From Paguma larvata (taxonomy: Eukaryota > Chordata > Mammalia > Carnivora > Viverridae): a DNA stretch of 64,000 nt. Made by a program: the position numbers and the translations under genes. Of this stretch, positions 26,140 to 36,272 are shown piece after piece (the first letter of the stretch is position 1; each line of letters opens with the position of its first letter). The stretch is taken from the NCBI GenBank assembly GCA_030068075.1, contig CM057826.1, positions 70,405,312 through 70,469,311 on the forward strand. Reading direction: 5' to 3'. The notes beneath the pieces were generated by a model, which ran no database searches, was not told the DNA's origin, and saw only the letters and a list, made by a program, of their open reading frames with translations.

Positions 26140-28553
26140 TTACTTCTTATATGTCTTTTTTTTTTAATATGAGCAGGTCCATCCTTATTTATTTAAATAA
26201 TAATTATTTATCTAGTAAGCCCCATTAGCTATTCATTATGAGAAATAAATAGTTCAAGAATACACTTTTAGAACTGCTTTAAAATTCTTCATCCCAAAGC
26301 TTTATTGATGTTGAGCTCAGTCTGAAATTAATGTTATTAATTTAAGGGAATTTGGTTATTTAATTTGATCTGGAAGGCTTTATTTTACCCAACTTATATA
26401 TTATAAGGATTATAAGTAAATGGGATGTCTTAAGCATAACCATGCCTGAAGCAAAAGTTAACAGACTGCAGGATGATATAAATGGATTCAACAAAGCAGA
26501 GCAGCCTGGAGTCCTGTCAGCAATAAAATAAACAGCTTCACCTGCTAAATAATCTCTCCAAGGCATTCAATAACAATACGTAAAAACAATTCACCAAAAA
26601 GTGTGGTCATATATGAACAGGAAAAATGTGATAATCTATTTTTTTATAATTCTGAAATAGAAGACGTGGGATTTGAAATAAATCTGTCAAACACTTGTGA
26701 TACTGAAGCAACGGTAAATATTTTCAAACATGTGACGATCTCTAATATGCAACAGAGATGGTAATTCTTTTGAATTGTTAAAAGCTGAAAAAACATGGAT
26801 AAATAGATGGCAATTAAATGAAGTCAAATTTCGAATCAGTATTAGAACAAAATTTTAGTTTCAATTTTGGAGTCATCTAGAACTGCTTGATAGTGGAATG
26901 AAAGCTGGCTGAAATTTCTGTCAATAGGGAGAGTCCAAAGAGAACTCTGTAATCCACTTATCCACATTCCTAGAAGGGATTTTTTATTTGAAATGAGGAC
27001 TTATGTCCTCTGAACTCTTTTTCAAATCTTTCATCCCATATACTAAAGCAGGCGCTTTTTGAAGGAATATGTCAATTTCTCCACCAAATGTTAGACTGCA
27101 TTGATAGAAAAGAATCAGAAAACATCGATTAATCCTTTCAAAAAATTATGCATAAATGAAGCCTTTGCAGCATTTACTCATATCCTTGTATTTTCTATCA
27201 AGCCGCAACTGGACGCTTCCCGGGTCTGCCTGCACACCAACAAACACGTCAGGCACATGCTTTTTCTGTTATCAAGCTTGTTGAAGTGGCAAAAGTGTCT
27301 TCTTCACTTCTCAGATTAAAACAAAAAACAAGAGATAATGGCCATAACTGTCATTCTTTGTTGCTACACCTCACCTTCAAGTTGTAAATTTTAAAAATGT
27401 GAGTTTAGTATCAGTGTCAACGAAAAAACTACTGCTGGCTTTGGACTGTAAATCATTTCAGTGTTTTAAAAGCCAACATGACCTCAGCATGAAATGCCAA
27501 AACCTGAAGTTATTACAATATTTAATTATAAAATGCTCTACAAATAGATTCATTAGAATGTTTACAAGAAAACCAGGATTAAGTATTTATATATGCACAG
27601 CACAGACCTTATTCTTTCCAGTAGAATTTAAGATTCTACAATTAGAGGCATATATCCTTTCAAATAAGAATTAACATTAACCTGGAAATACTGTATTTTT
27701 GGTTAATATATCTACAAATGTCAGTGACTCCTACCCTTTTCAGAAAATTATCAAAGAAATTGATTCAACGTGCCTTCCTTCCCAGAGGTTTACCACCAAA
27801 TTCCATTAAAAAAATAAAACGAGAAAAAATTTATCATTGATGTTAGTGACAATTTGAAGGTCATAATAATCTCTGAAGGTCAATTTGTTGAAACACAGTT
27901 CAGTGCTTTTGCTGTATGGTGGGGTGAACTCAGTGTTTTGTTGCAGCCTGTTTGAATCAGGAGTTAACTTGTGAATAATCAAGAAATACTTCACGAACTC
28001 CTAAATTCCACTTTACTAATCCAAAGGTGTGATAGGATGCAGCCAACCATGGTGATTCGACTTGGAACAAGTTATTATCAGATAGAAAACATGATGGTTG
28101 GCTGAAAGGTGTTGGTACTTTAAAGGCTTCTAATGTTCTACCACATATAATAGGCGCTTTTCCATTTTTTTTTCTTCAAAATGGATCATTTGTGCCCTAC
28201 AGTTAAGCCTCTCATGTTAGACACCTGAACTAAGAAAATAAAAGAGCAAATCTTTACCAAATTTTGCATCATTCCCATATAATTAGCCGTGTATTAGATT
28301 TTTACTACCTTCTTCTTTCCACCTCCTACAGAAACTGTCGACGGATATTCCCGACAGAGAATAAAGTTGTATTAAGCTGACTGCCTGGCCTTTCTGCCTC
28401 ACAGAATCCAGGGCCAATTTATGAACAATGAATCTAATGCAGTGTGGCAAAGAAATGGGATCACAAAATTAAAGATTTGTAAAAAAAAAAAAAAGAAAGA
28501 AAAAAGATTAGGAGTTAACACAGTGTTGATGTTGAGTTCTTGTATTTGCATAT
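26140..28553. other. Unique intergenic sequence left of the intact L1
   Basis: AT-rich unique sequence with no repeat that I recognise. The part at about 27195-27300 keeps a few CpGs (AGCCGCAACTGGACGCTTCCCGG). Poly(A) at 28482-28495 gives a false Lys-rich frame. Nothing here supports an exon. The sequence runs directly into the L1 target site at 28553-28558. Confidence 0.5.
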
Positions 28554-28567
28554 TAAAAGAGCGTCTG
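28554..28567. repeat. Left target-site duplication of the intact L1
   Basis: TAAAAGAGCGTCTG, identical to 35226-35239. The preceding bases make TTAAAA at 28553-28558, the preferred cleavage site of the L1 endonuclease. The leading T may be a chance match, so the TSD is 13 or 14 bp. Confidence 0.95.
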
Positions 28568-28568
28568 G

Positions 28569-28578
28569 AACATGGCGG
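28569..28578 (+). promoter_or_regulatory. YY1-like site at the L1 5' end
   Basis: AACATGGCGG fits the YY1 consensus AAnATGGCGG and begins at the second base of the element. In human L1 a YY1 site in the same position directs accurate transcription start, so presence here suggests a complete 5' end. Binding itself is inferred. Confidence 0.7.
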
Positions 28579-28978
28579 AGGAGTAGGGGGCTCCAGTATT
28601 TCGCTTGCCTTTTAAAGGGGGACGACTGAAACCATTGTCTCTCTCTCAACTACAAAAATCGGGGGGAAAAGGTGCTAGAGCTGACAAGAAACTAAGGCGA
28701 ACACAGACACGGCCCAACTGAACTGTGAGTTTAATCTGGGTCGGATAAAACGAACTCGAACTCGGGAAGTTGAGCTGAGGGGAGGGTGAGCGTCTTCGGA
28801 GATAGCTGGGAAAGTGCCGACCGAACAACATCTGAACGAGAGGGCCAGAGCGGGTGAGACCACTACCATCCAGGCCCTAAATGCAGGGCTTTTGAAGAGA
28901 AGTTCAGTGGCAAACAGCAGCAATCCCCGCGCGCTGCTGGGACCGCACCAACCTCGTCCTGAGCCACTGGGACGCGCG

Positions 28979-29290
28979 CGGGAGGGACTGGCAGCAGGGA
29001 CGCAGGCGGCGCCGCCTGCGGAGCACCTCTAACCCCGGCACAATTATAACGAAATCGGGGGGTGGCAGACGGCCGCACCACCGCGCCACCCTCGCCCAGC
29101 GCCTCCGGGGCGCGCGCGCTGCCGGGACAGGCAGGGGGGACTCAGGCGGCGGCTCCTGCGGAGCACCTCTAACCCCCGCACAGTTATAGCCAAATCGGGG
29201 GGTAGCAGAGGGCCGCGCCACCGCGCCACCCTCGCCCAGCGCCTCCAGGCACGCACTCTGCCGGGATAGGCAGCAGGCACCCAGGCAGCC
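28979..29290 (+). repeat. About 140-bp tandem repeat in the L1 5' UTR
   Basis: Two full units and part of a third. GAGCACCTCTAACCCC occurs at 29021 and 29161 (period 140), and CTGCCGGGA at 29119 and 29258 (period 139). Each unit holds a GC-rich stretch, TATAACGAAATCGGGGGG or its variant, and GCCACCCTCGCCCAGCGCCTCC. Repeated promoter units are known from rodent L1 monomers; here they lie inside the UTR, not at the extreme 5' end. Confidence 0.88.
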
Positions 29291-29645
29291 CCAGGCGCGG
29301 CTCCAGTAAACCACACTAGGCTGGCGTGGGCGGTGGAGAGAGAACAGAAATAAAGGGGCGAATAAAGCCTCCAGGACTGGGGGCGGGGGTCTGGAGAGAC
29401 GCCATTGTTGTCTCACAAGCCAGGAAGTCACCCCAGAAGCCATCCCTGCAGCAGTGGAGGCCGGACCCGCCTACACTAAACCACGCCCCTCCCAAACTAT
29501 CAGCAGGAGCGACTGATCCAAGTGGAGATTGCTGCCTGGAGTAACGCCAGTCATTTCTTCTTTTTAAATTTATCCCTCCCTTTCTCATTCCTACCGATCC
29601 CCATCCCTGAGCTGGTCATCCAGGGTACTGACTGGCTTAATCATT

Positions 29646-29758
29646 TTTTTCGTTCTTTTTGTTTTTTGTTTTTTTGTTTTTTGTTTGTTTGTTTGTTTTG
29701 TTTGGGTTTTTTTGGTTTTGTTTTTTGTTTTTTGGTTTTTGTTTTTGTTTTGTTTTTT
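29646..29758 (+). repeat. T/G-rich low-complexity tract in the L1 5' UTR
   Basis: About 110 bases made almost only of T and G, with runs such as TTTTTTG and GTTTGTTTG. It lies between the GC-rich promoter part and ORF1. The resulting Phe-rich frame is not a protein. It is probably variable in length between copies. Confidence 0.85.
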
Positions 29759-30202
29759 AACCCACTCTTTGAGGACATGTCCTACAACCTCTTCTTTACT
29801 TCCCTAGCCCTTTTTCTGGAATAACCAGGCCGTATAAGTTCATCTAGACGACATCGATCTTATTCCTTTTCCCTCGCACCTGTCCTTATTCTGATTTCTA
29901 TCAGTCTGGATTAAACCCTTTAGTCGCTCTACCTGGGCAAAGTCCATTTCCTTCTTCTCCCTGCACCAGTCATTATTCTGTCTATATATGCTCTGCCACC
30001 AGCACACTACATACCCTGTCCTTAACGTGTAGCTGTTACTTCAGGACATTGCCCTCAGAGAGTCACTTGTTAGTTTTTTCTGTTGTGAACTGCTTGTCTG
30101 GACCATTTGTCGGTACGTTTGAGTATTTCTGTGTTCTGTGTGTCTGTCAGTTTTCCTTTCCAGGGCAACTTCAAGAAACAACACATAACACATCCAGCCA
30201 AA

Positions 30203-31096
30203 ATGACGAGACGGAAGAATTCTCCTCAAAAGAGTCTACAAGAAGCAGTGACAGCTCAAGAATTAATGAAAAGAGATATAAGCAACATAACAGAACTTGA
30301 ATATAGAATGTTAATCATAAAACTAATTGCTGGCCTTGAAAAAAGCTTAGATGAATGCAAGGGGTCCTACGAGGCAAAGTTCAAAGACCTTAAAAACGGT
30401 CAGGAAGAATTAAAGAAGACATTGGAAGAAATACAGGGGAAACTGGAAGCAACCACAGCACGGATTGAAGAGGTAGAGGAAAGAGTTAGTGCATTAGAAG
30501 ACAAAATCATTGAAAAAGAGGAAGCAGATAAAAAGAGAGAGAAGCTGATCCAGGAACAGGAAAGGAGAATTCGAGAGCTGAGCGATGCAGTCAAAAGAAA
30601 CAATATCCGTATCATAGGAGTTCCAGAGGAAGAAGAGAGAGAGAAAGGAGTCGAAGGGGTTCTGGAACAAATCATTGCTGAGAACTTCCTCAACATGAGA
30701 AAGGAAACGGGCATGGAAATCCAAGAGGCACAGAGAACTCCCCTCAGACGTAACTTGAATAGACCTTCTGCACGGCACATCATAGTGAAGCTGGCAAAAT
30801 ACAAAGATAGGGAGAGAATCCTGAAAGCAGCTAGGGACAAAAGAACCCTAACATACAAAGGGAGACCTATAAGGGTAGTAGCAGACTTATCTACGGAAAC
30901 TTGGCAAGCCAGAAAGGAATGGCAGGACATCTTCAATGTGATGAGCAAGAAGGACATGCAACCAAGAATTCTGTATCCGGCTAGCCTGTCATTCAGAATA
31001 GAAGGAGAGATCAAGGTTTTTCCCAACAAACAAAAACTGAAAGAATTTATCAAAAATAAGCCAGCACTGCAAGAGATCCTGAGGGGCATTCTATGA
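30203..31096 (+). CDS. L1 ORF1: L1 ORF1p, RNA-binding nucleic-acid chaperone
   Basis: ORF1p coats L1 RNA as trimers to form the cytoplasmic L1 ribonucleoprotein and acts as a nucleic-acid chaperone during retrotransposition. The protein has 297 residues and starts [10 protein letters not shown]. This is the first ATG of the frame and has A at -3; the open frame upstream to 30107 has no ATG. A basic N-terminus (1-30) is followed by a long heptad-rich coiled coil (about 35-132). The RRM begins at [12 protein letters not shown] (134-145). The C-terminal domain runs to the end and includes [20 protein letters not shown] (192-211) and [10 protein letters not shown] (255-264). It is a little shorter than human ORF1p (338 aa), mostly in the N-terminal part. 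No frameshift or stop is present. Its stop overlaps the first ATG of ORF2. Confidence 0.97.
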   Translation: MTRRKNSPQKSLQEAVTAQELMKRDISNITELEYRMLIIKLIAGLEKSLDECKGSYEAKFKDLKNGQEELKKTLEEIQGKLEATTARIEEVEERVSALEDKIIEKEEADKKREKLIQEQERRIRELSDAVKRNNIRIIGVPEEEEREKGVEGVLEQIIAENFLNMRKETGMEIQEAQRTPLRRNLNRPSARHIIVKLAKYKDRERILKAARDKRTLTYKGRPIRVVADLSTETWQARKEWQDIFNVMSKKDMQPRILYPASLSFRIEGEIKVFPNKQKLKEFIKNKPALQEILRGIL

Positions 31097-34000
31097 AAAC
31101 AAGGAGGCAAAGAATACAAACTACCAGACATAGCCTTACAAACATGAAACTTACAGATAATACAGTGACTGTAAGCCCATATTTTTCAATATTAACACTG
31201 AATGTAAATGGACTAAATGCGCCAATCAAAAGACAAAGGATAACAGAATGGATTAAAAAACAAGACCCATCTATTTGCTGTCTTCAAGAAACTCATCTTA
31301 AACCTGAAGACACCTTCAGATTGAAAGTGAGGGGATGGAGAACTATCTACCATGCTACTGGAAGTCAGAAGAAAGCCGGAGTAGCCACACTTATATCAGA
31401 CAAATTAGACTTTAAAATGAACGATGTAATAAGAGATGAGGAAGGACATTATATAATAGTCTCAGGGACCATCCAGCAGGAAGAGCTAACAATTGTAAAT
31501 ATCTACGCACCGAATTCAGGGGCACCCAAATTTGTAAAACAACTAATTACAAACATTAGCAACCTCATCGATAAAAATGTCCTAATAGTAGGGGATCTCA
31601 ACACTCCACTCTCAGCATTGGATAGATCAACAAAACAGAAAATCTCCGCAGAAACAATAGCCCTGAATGACACATTAGGACAGATGGGCCTCACAGATAT
31701 CTTTAGGGTCCTTCATCCAGAAGCAAAGGAATTTACATTCTTCTCATCTGCACACGGTACATTTTCCAAGATAGACCACATTCTGGGGCACAGGGAAGCT
31801 CTGAATAAATATAAAAGAATTGAGATCATACCGTGTACAGTGTCAGACCACAATGCTTTGAAACTTGAAATCAACCACAGGAGAAAGCCTGGAAAATATC
31901 CAAGAACATGGCGGCTAAGAAATAACCTACTAAAAGATGACTGGGTCAACCAAGCCATCAGAGAAGAATTTAAAAAATACATGGAAACAAATGAAAATGA
32001 AAATACAACAATCCAAACGCTCTGGGATGCAGCAAAGGCAGTCCTGAGAGGGAAATATATTGCAATCCAGGCCCATCTCAAGAAACAAGAAAAATCAATA
32101 ACACAAATTCTAACAGCACGCCTAAAGGAACTAGAAGCAGATCAACTAAAACAACCCAAGCCCAGCAGAAAGAGAGAAATAACAAAGATCAGAGCTCAAA
32201 TTAACCATATGGAGACAGAAAAGGTAGTGGAACAGATCAATGAAACCAAAAGCTGGTTCTTTGAAAAAATAAACAAAATAGACAAACCTCTAGCCAGGCT
32301 TCTCAAAAAGAAAAGAGAGAGAACTCAAATAAATAAAATCGTGAATGAAAAGGGAGAAATTACAACCAATCCCTCAGAGATACAAGCAATCATCAGAGAA
32401 TACTATGAAAAATTATATGCCACCAAACTTGGCAATCTGGAAGAAATGGACAGCTTCCTAAATAGCCACACGCTACCAAAACTCAAACGGGAAGAAATAG
32501 AAAATTTGAACAGACCCATAACTAGTGAAGAAATAGAATCCGTTATTAAAAACCTCCCAGCAAATAAAAGCCCTGGACCAGATGGCTTTCCTGCGGAATT
32601 TTACCAGACATTTAAAACAGAGTTAATTCCTATCCTCCTCAAGCTGTTCCAAAAAATTGAAACGGAAGGAAAACTCCCGGACTCATTCTATGAAGCCAGC
32701 ATCACTTTGATTCCCAAACCAGATAGAGACCCAGCAAAGAAAGAAAATTACAGGCCAATATCCCTGATGAATATGGATGCAAAAATTCTCAACAAGATAC
32801 TAGCAAATCGAATCCAACAGCATATAAAGAGAATTATCCACCATGATCAAGTAGGATTCATCCCTGGGTTGCAGGGCTGGTTCAATATTCGCAAATCAAT
32901 CAACGTGATACATCACATCAACAAAAGAAAAGATAAGAACCATATGATCCTGTCAATAGATGCAGAAAAAGCATTTGACAAAATACAGCATCCTTTCTTA
33001 ATAAAAACTCTCGAGAAAGTCGGGATAGAAGGAACATACTTAAACATCATAAAAGCCATATATGAAAAACCCACAGCTAATATCATCCTCAATGGGGAAA
33101 AATTGAAAGCCTTCCCCCTGAGATCAGGAACACGACAGGGGTGTCCACTCTCGCCACTGCTATTTAACATAGTGCTGGAAGTCTTAGCATCAGCAATCAG
33201 ACAACAAAACAAAATAAAAGGCATCAAGATTGGCAAGGAGGAAGTCAAACTTTCACTTTTTGCAGATGACATGATACTTTACATGGAAAACCCGACAGAA
33301 TCCACCAAAAGCCTACTAGAACTGATTCATGATTTCAGCAAAGTTGCAGGATACAAAATCAATGTACAGAAATCGGTGGCATTTCTATACACCAACAATG
33401 AAGCAGCAGAAAGAGAAATAAAGAAGCTAATCCCTTTCACAATTGCACCAAAAACCATAAAATACTTAGGAATAAACCTAACCAAAGATGTGAAAGACCT
33501 CTACACTGAAAACTATAAAAAACTTATGAAGGAAATTGAGGAAGACACAAGGAAATGGAAAAACATCCCATGCTCATGGATTGGAAGAATAAATATCGTC
33601 AAAATGGCAATACTACCCAAAGCAATCTACACATTCAATGCAATCCCAATCAAAATTGCACCAGCATTCTTCTCAAAGCTAGAGCAAACAATCCTAAAAT
33701 TTGTATGGAACCACAAAAGACCTCGAATAGCCAAAATAATACTGAAGAATAAAACCAAGGCGGGAGGCATCACAATCCCAGACTTTAACCTCTACTACAA
33801 AGCGGTGGTCATCAAGACTGTATGGTATTGGCACAAAAACAGACGCATAGACCAATGGAATAGAATAGAAAACTCAGAAATGGACCCGCAAGTATATGGC
33901 CAACTAATCTTTGACAAAGCGGGAAAATGTATCCAATGGAAAAAAGACAGCCTTTTTAACAAATGGTGCTGGCAGAATTGGACAGCAACATGCAAAAGAA

Positions 34001-35067
34001 TGAAACTAGACCACTTTCTTACACCACTCACAAAAATAAATTCTAAATGGATAAAAGATCTGAATGTGAGGCAGGAAACCGTCAAAATCCTAGAGGAGAA
34101 AACAGGAAAAAGCCTCTTTGACCTAAGACGCACCAATTTCTTACTCGACACGTCTCCAAAGGCAAGAGAATTAAAAGCAAAGATGAACTATTGGGACCTC
34201 ATCAAGATAAAAAGCTTCTGCACGGCAAAAGAAACAACCAACAAAACGAATAGGCAACCAACGGAATGGGAAAAGATCATCGCAAATGACATATCGGATA
34301 AAGGACTAATATCTAAAATTTATAAAGAACTTACCAAACTCCAAACCCGAAAAACAAACAACCCAGTGAAGAAATGGGCAGAAGATATGAATAGACACTT
34401 CTCCAAAGGGGACATTCAGATGGCCAACAGACACATGAAACGATGCTCAATGTCACTCAGCATCAGGGAAATACAAATCAAAACTACACTGAGATACCAC
34501 CTCACACCAGTCAGAGTGGCTAAAATGAACAAATCAGGAAACTATAGATGCTGGCGAGGATGTGGAGAAGTAGGCACCCTCCTACACTGTTGGTGGGAAT
34601 GCAAACTGGTGCAGCCACTCTGGAAAACGGTGTGGAGGCTCCTCAAAAAAATGAAAATAGAGCTACCCTATGACCCAGCAATAGCCCTGCTAGGAATCTA
34701 CCCAAGAGACACAGGAATGCTGATGCATAGGAGCACGTGTACCCCAATGTTCATAGCAGCACTTTCGACAATAGCCAAATCATGGAAAGAGACCAAGTGC
34801 CCATCAACTGACGAATGGATAAAGAAGTTATGGTACTTATATACAATGGACTACTACGTGGCAATGAGAAAAAATGAAATCTGGCCATGTGTAGCAAGAT
34901 GGATGGAACTGGAGGGTATTATGTTAAGTGAAATAAGTCAGTCAGAAAAAGACAGATACCATATGTTTCCACGAATAGGTGGACTTTGTGAAACTAAGCA
35001 AAAACCAGGGGGAGGGGAAGAGGGGAAAGAAAAAAAAGACACAGAGAGGGAGAGAGATAAAACATAA
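31093..35067 (+). CDS. L1 ORF2: L1 ORF2p, endonuclease and reverse transcriptase
   Basis: ORF2p nicks target DNA and copies L1 RNA there (target-primed reverse transcription). The frame encodes 1324 aa from the ATG at 31093. The ATG at 31144 (residue 18), just before the conserved endonuclease start, would give 1307 aa and is an equally good candidate. Endonuclease residues are present: N37, E66, Y138, D168 and N170 in GDLN, D228 in KIDH, and D252-H253 in SDH. Reverse-transcriptase motifs are GPDGFPAEF (495-503), D623 in [23 protein letters not shown] (679-692) and FADD (723-726). The Cys-rich motif CX3CX7HX4C is C1153, C1157, H1165, C1170. All these sit at a constant offset of 23 from human numbering through the RT, so no internal deletion is likely. 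The C-terminal tail (about 1303-1324) is rich in Lys, Glu and Arg because it reads into the polypurine tract. Confidence 0.97.
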   Translation: MKTRRQRIQTTRHSLTNMKLTDNTVTVSPYFSILTLNVNGLNAPIKRQRITEWIKKQDPSICCLQETHLKPEDTFRLKVRGWRTIYHATGSQKKAGVATLISDKLDFKMNDVIRDEEGHYIIVSGTIQQEELTIVNIYAPNSGAPKFVKQLITNISNLIDKNVLIVGDLNTPLSALDRSTKQKISAETIALNDTLGQMGLTDIFRVLHPEAKEFTFFSSAHGTFSKIDHILGHREALNKYKRIEIIPCTVSDHNALKLEINHRRKPGKYPRTWRLRNNLLKDDWVNQAIREEFKKYMETNENENTTIQTLWDAAKAVLRGKYIAIQAHLKKQEKSITQILTARLKELEADQLKQPKPSRKREITKIRAQINHMETEKVVEQINETKSWFFEKINKIDKPLARLLKKKRERTQINKIVNEKGEITTNPSEIQAIIREYYEKLYATKLGNLEEMDSFLNSHTLPKLKREEIENLNRPITSEEIESVIKNLPANKSPGPDGFPAEFYQTFKTELIPILLKLFQKIETEGKLPDSFYEASITLIPKPDRDPAKKENYRPISLMNMDAKILNKILANRIQQHIKRIIHHDQVGFIPGLQGWFNIRKSINVIHHINKRKDKNHMILSIDAEKAFDKIQHPFLIKTLEKVGIEGTYLNIIKAIYEKPTANIILNGEKLKAFPLRSGTRQGCPLSPLLFNIVLEVLASAIRQQNKIKGIKIGKEEVKLSLFADDMILYMENPTESTKSLLELIHDFSKVAGYKINVQKSVAFLYTNNEAAEREIKKLIPFTIAPKTIKYLGINLTKDVKDLYTENYKKLMKEIEEDTRKWKNIPCSWIGRINIVKMAILPKAIYTFNAIPIKIAPAFFSKLEQTILKFVWNHKRPRIAKIILKNKTKAGGITIPDFNLYYKAVVIKTVWYWHKNRRIDQWNRIENSEMDPQVYGQLIFDKAGKCIQWKKDSLFNKWCWQNWTATCKRMKLDHFLTPLTKINSKWIKDLNVRQETVKILEEKTGKSLFDLRRTNFLLDTSPKARELKAKMNYWDLIKIKSFCTAKETTNKTNRQPTEWEKIIANDISDKGLISKIYKELTKLQTRKTNNPVKKWAEDMNRHFSKGDIQMANRHMKRCSMSLSIREIQIKTTLRYHLTPVRVAKMNKSGNYRCWRGCGEVGTLLHCWWECKLVQPLWKTVWRLLKKMKIELPYDPAIALLGIYPRDTGMLMHRSTCTPMFIAALSTIAKSWKETKCPSTDEWIKKLWYLYTMDYYVAMRKNEIWPCVARWMELEGIMLSEISQSEKDRYHMFPRIGGLCETKQKPGGGEEGKEKKDTERERDKT

Positions 35068-35225
35068 GAGACTCTCAAAGACTAAGAAAAAACTGAGGGT
35101 AAGGGGGATGAGGGAGGGGGGAGAGGGGGTGATGGGCATTAAAAAGGGCACATGTTGGGATGAACACTGGGTGTTATATGTAAACCAATTTGAAAATAAA
35201 CTATTATAACAAAAAAAAAAAAAAA
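35068..35225 (+). other. L1 3' UTR, polypurine tract and poly(A) tail
   Basis: A short 3' UTR. A G-rich section at about 35097-35129 has four or more G-runs separated by one to four bases and could fold into a G-quadruplex. The conserved end CTGGGTGTTATATGTAAACC follows, then AATAAA at 35195-35200 and 15 A's at 35211-35225. The short tail ends exactly at the right TSD. Confidence 0.9.
35195..35200 (+). terminator. L1 polyadenylation signal AATAAA
   Basis: Canonical AATAAA, 10 bases before the poly(A) tail begins. It is also present at the matching place in the truncated copy near 3275. L1 polyadenylation signals are usually leaky, allowing read-through into flanking DNA. Confidence 0.9.
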
Positions 35226-35239
35226 TAAAAGAGCGTCTG
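35226..35239. repeat. Right target-site duplication of the intact L1
   Basis: TAAAAGAGCGTCTG, identical in all 14 bases to 28554-28567. It directly follows the A tail, so it fixes the 3' boundary of the element. Confidence 0.95.
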
Positions 35240-36029
35240 TTCTTTTGTTTTTCCTTAAAGATGCTGAGCTTTTTATGATCACTTACATTTATAAAAAAGA
35301 ACTCAGTGGGCTCAGAGGTCCTCCCAAGTCTTTTTAGTTTATTCTTAGAGTTCAGATGGCATTTCTGCTATAAAACAGCCATCCTGAATAAACTTGAAGA
35401 GTATTTAGGGTATTAACATGCAAAGGAGAGAATCAAGCATAACTCTCTCCTATGGTAATTCTTTCAGACTGTTTTTCTTAAAAAAACCTATCTGTGAAGG
35501 ACTAAAGCGTCCACAACTGAGGTTGACTGCCAAGACTGTGAGGTTATAAAGTTCTATGCAAATGTATAGCACTGAACTTTAAAAATCACTAATTTATCTT
35601 GTTCTCTGTACAGACTGTTGGAAATAATCTGATAGAGTATTAAGTGATATGTAGATCAACGGTGAGGTAAGAAGAAATTAGACCTTTGCTACAAAATAGG
35701 CTACACATTACCATTACGTGACTAGTCTTACATACTTGAGAGAAAGAACTGATAATTGGCTACAGTAAGACTTCCTGAGATGCATTTTAAAGCAGAAGAA
35801 CAAATCTTTTAGCGAGAATTATTCTTTCTGTTCATTAGCAAATTCAGCGTTTTTTTTAGAATGTCTAGACTCCGTTTGCAGAGGTTCTTTAAAAAGTGTA
35901 TCATGACCACTTAGCAAATTAGAAGGTACTGAAATTGAAGACTACTTACTAGTGACTTACTTTACTGTGTAATTGAATTGACTGTGGGTGTTAAAGACCT
36001 TGTGTTTATTTTTTCCCTTGACACCAATT
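35240..36029. other. Unique sequence right of the intact L1
   Basis: AT-rich unique sequence continuing the DNA that was split by the L1 at 28567. No gene or repeat is recognised. Confidence 0.5.
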
Positions 36030-36040
36030 CCTAGTCATTT

Positions 36041-36261
36041 CTTTACTGTTCATTTATTTATTTTGAGAGAGAGTGAGAGAGGGTATGAGTGGGGAAGGGG
36101 GGGAGAGAGAGAGAGAGAGGAAGGGAGAAAGAAGAATCCCAAGCAGGCTCATGCTTTCAGCTAAGAGCCAGACTCCGGGCTCAATCTCACCAAATGTGAG
36201 ATCATGACCTGAGACGAAATCGAGAGTCAGACAGTTAACTGCCTGAGCCACCTAGGCGCTG
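36041..36261 (-). mobile_element. CAN-SINE (antisense)
   Basis: TTTATTTATTTTGAGAGAGAG at the left, then a long (GA)n tract, CCAAGCAGGCTC, GAGATCATGACCTGAGACGAAATCGAGAGTC and the right end GAGCCACCTAGGCGC, the complement of the head. An 11-bp TSD, CCTAGTCATTT, lies at 36030-36040 and 36262-36272, without mismatch. Confidence 0.95.
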
Positions 36262-36272
36262 CCTAGTCATTT

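Larger units (their letters stand above)
28568..30202 (+). promoter_or_regulatory. L1 5' UTR with internal promoter
   Basis: The L1 5' UTR acts as an internal RNA polymerase II promoter, so each full-length copy carries its own start signal. Here it is complete: it begins with a YY1-like site, then has a CpG-dense GC-rich section at about 28790-29500 that contains the roughly 140-bp tandem repeat, a T/G-rich low-complexity tract at 29646-29758, and a leader of ordinary composition up to the ORF1 ATG. CpG density is far above the surrounding DNA, and such promoters are normally silenced by CpG methylation. Confidence 0.9.
28568..35225 (+). mobile_element. L1: Full-length LINE-1 with both ORFs intact
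   Basis: An autonomous non-LTR retrotransposon of about 6.66 kb. In order it has a 5' UTR/promoter of about 1.6 kb, ORF1 (RNA-binding chaperone), ORF2 (endonuclease and reverse transcriptase), a short 3' UTR with a G-rich polypurine tract, AATAAA, and a 15-base A tail. A perfect TSD flanks it. Neither ORF has a stop or frameshift and the 5' UTR has kept dense CpGs, both signs of recent insertion. The copy therefore has every part known to be needed for retrotransposition, although activity cannot be read from sequence alone. It lies on the + strand in otherwise unremarkable unique DNA. Confidence 0.97.

Noticed and set aside
28568..29500. CpG island marking a host gene promoter
   Set aside because: The CpG-rich section falls wholly within the TSD-bounded L1 5' UTR and leads to L1 ORF1. 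There is no sign of a host first exon.
29522..29824. 100-codon Phe/Leu-rich hydrophobic frame, membrane-protein-like
   Set aside because: It crosses the T/G-rich tract of the L1 5' UTR. The hydrophobicity comes from TTT and CTT codons in low-complexity DNA.
30107..30202. N-terminal extension of ORF1 upstream of residue MTRRKNS
   Set aside because: The extension begins at TTG, not ATG, and no ATG occurs in frame before 30203. The family start is the MTRRKNS ATG, which has a good context.
30400..31131. 243-codon open frame on the minus strand
   Set aside because: It is antisense to L1 ORF1. The purine-rich coiled-coil codons produce few stops on the other strand, giving a Ser/Leu-rich chance frame.
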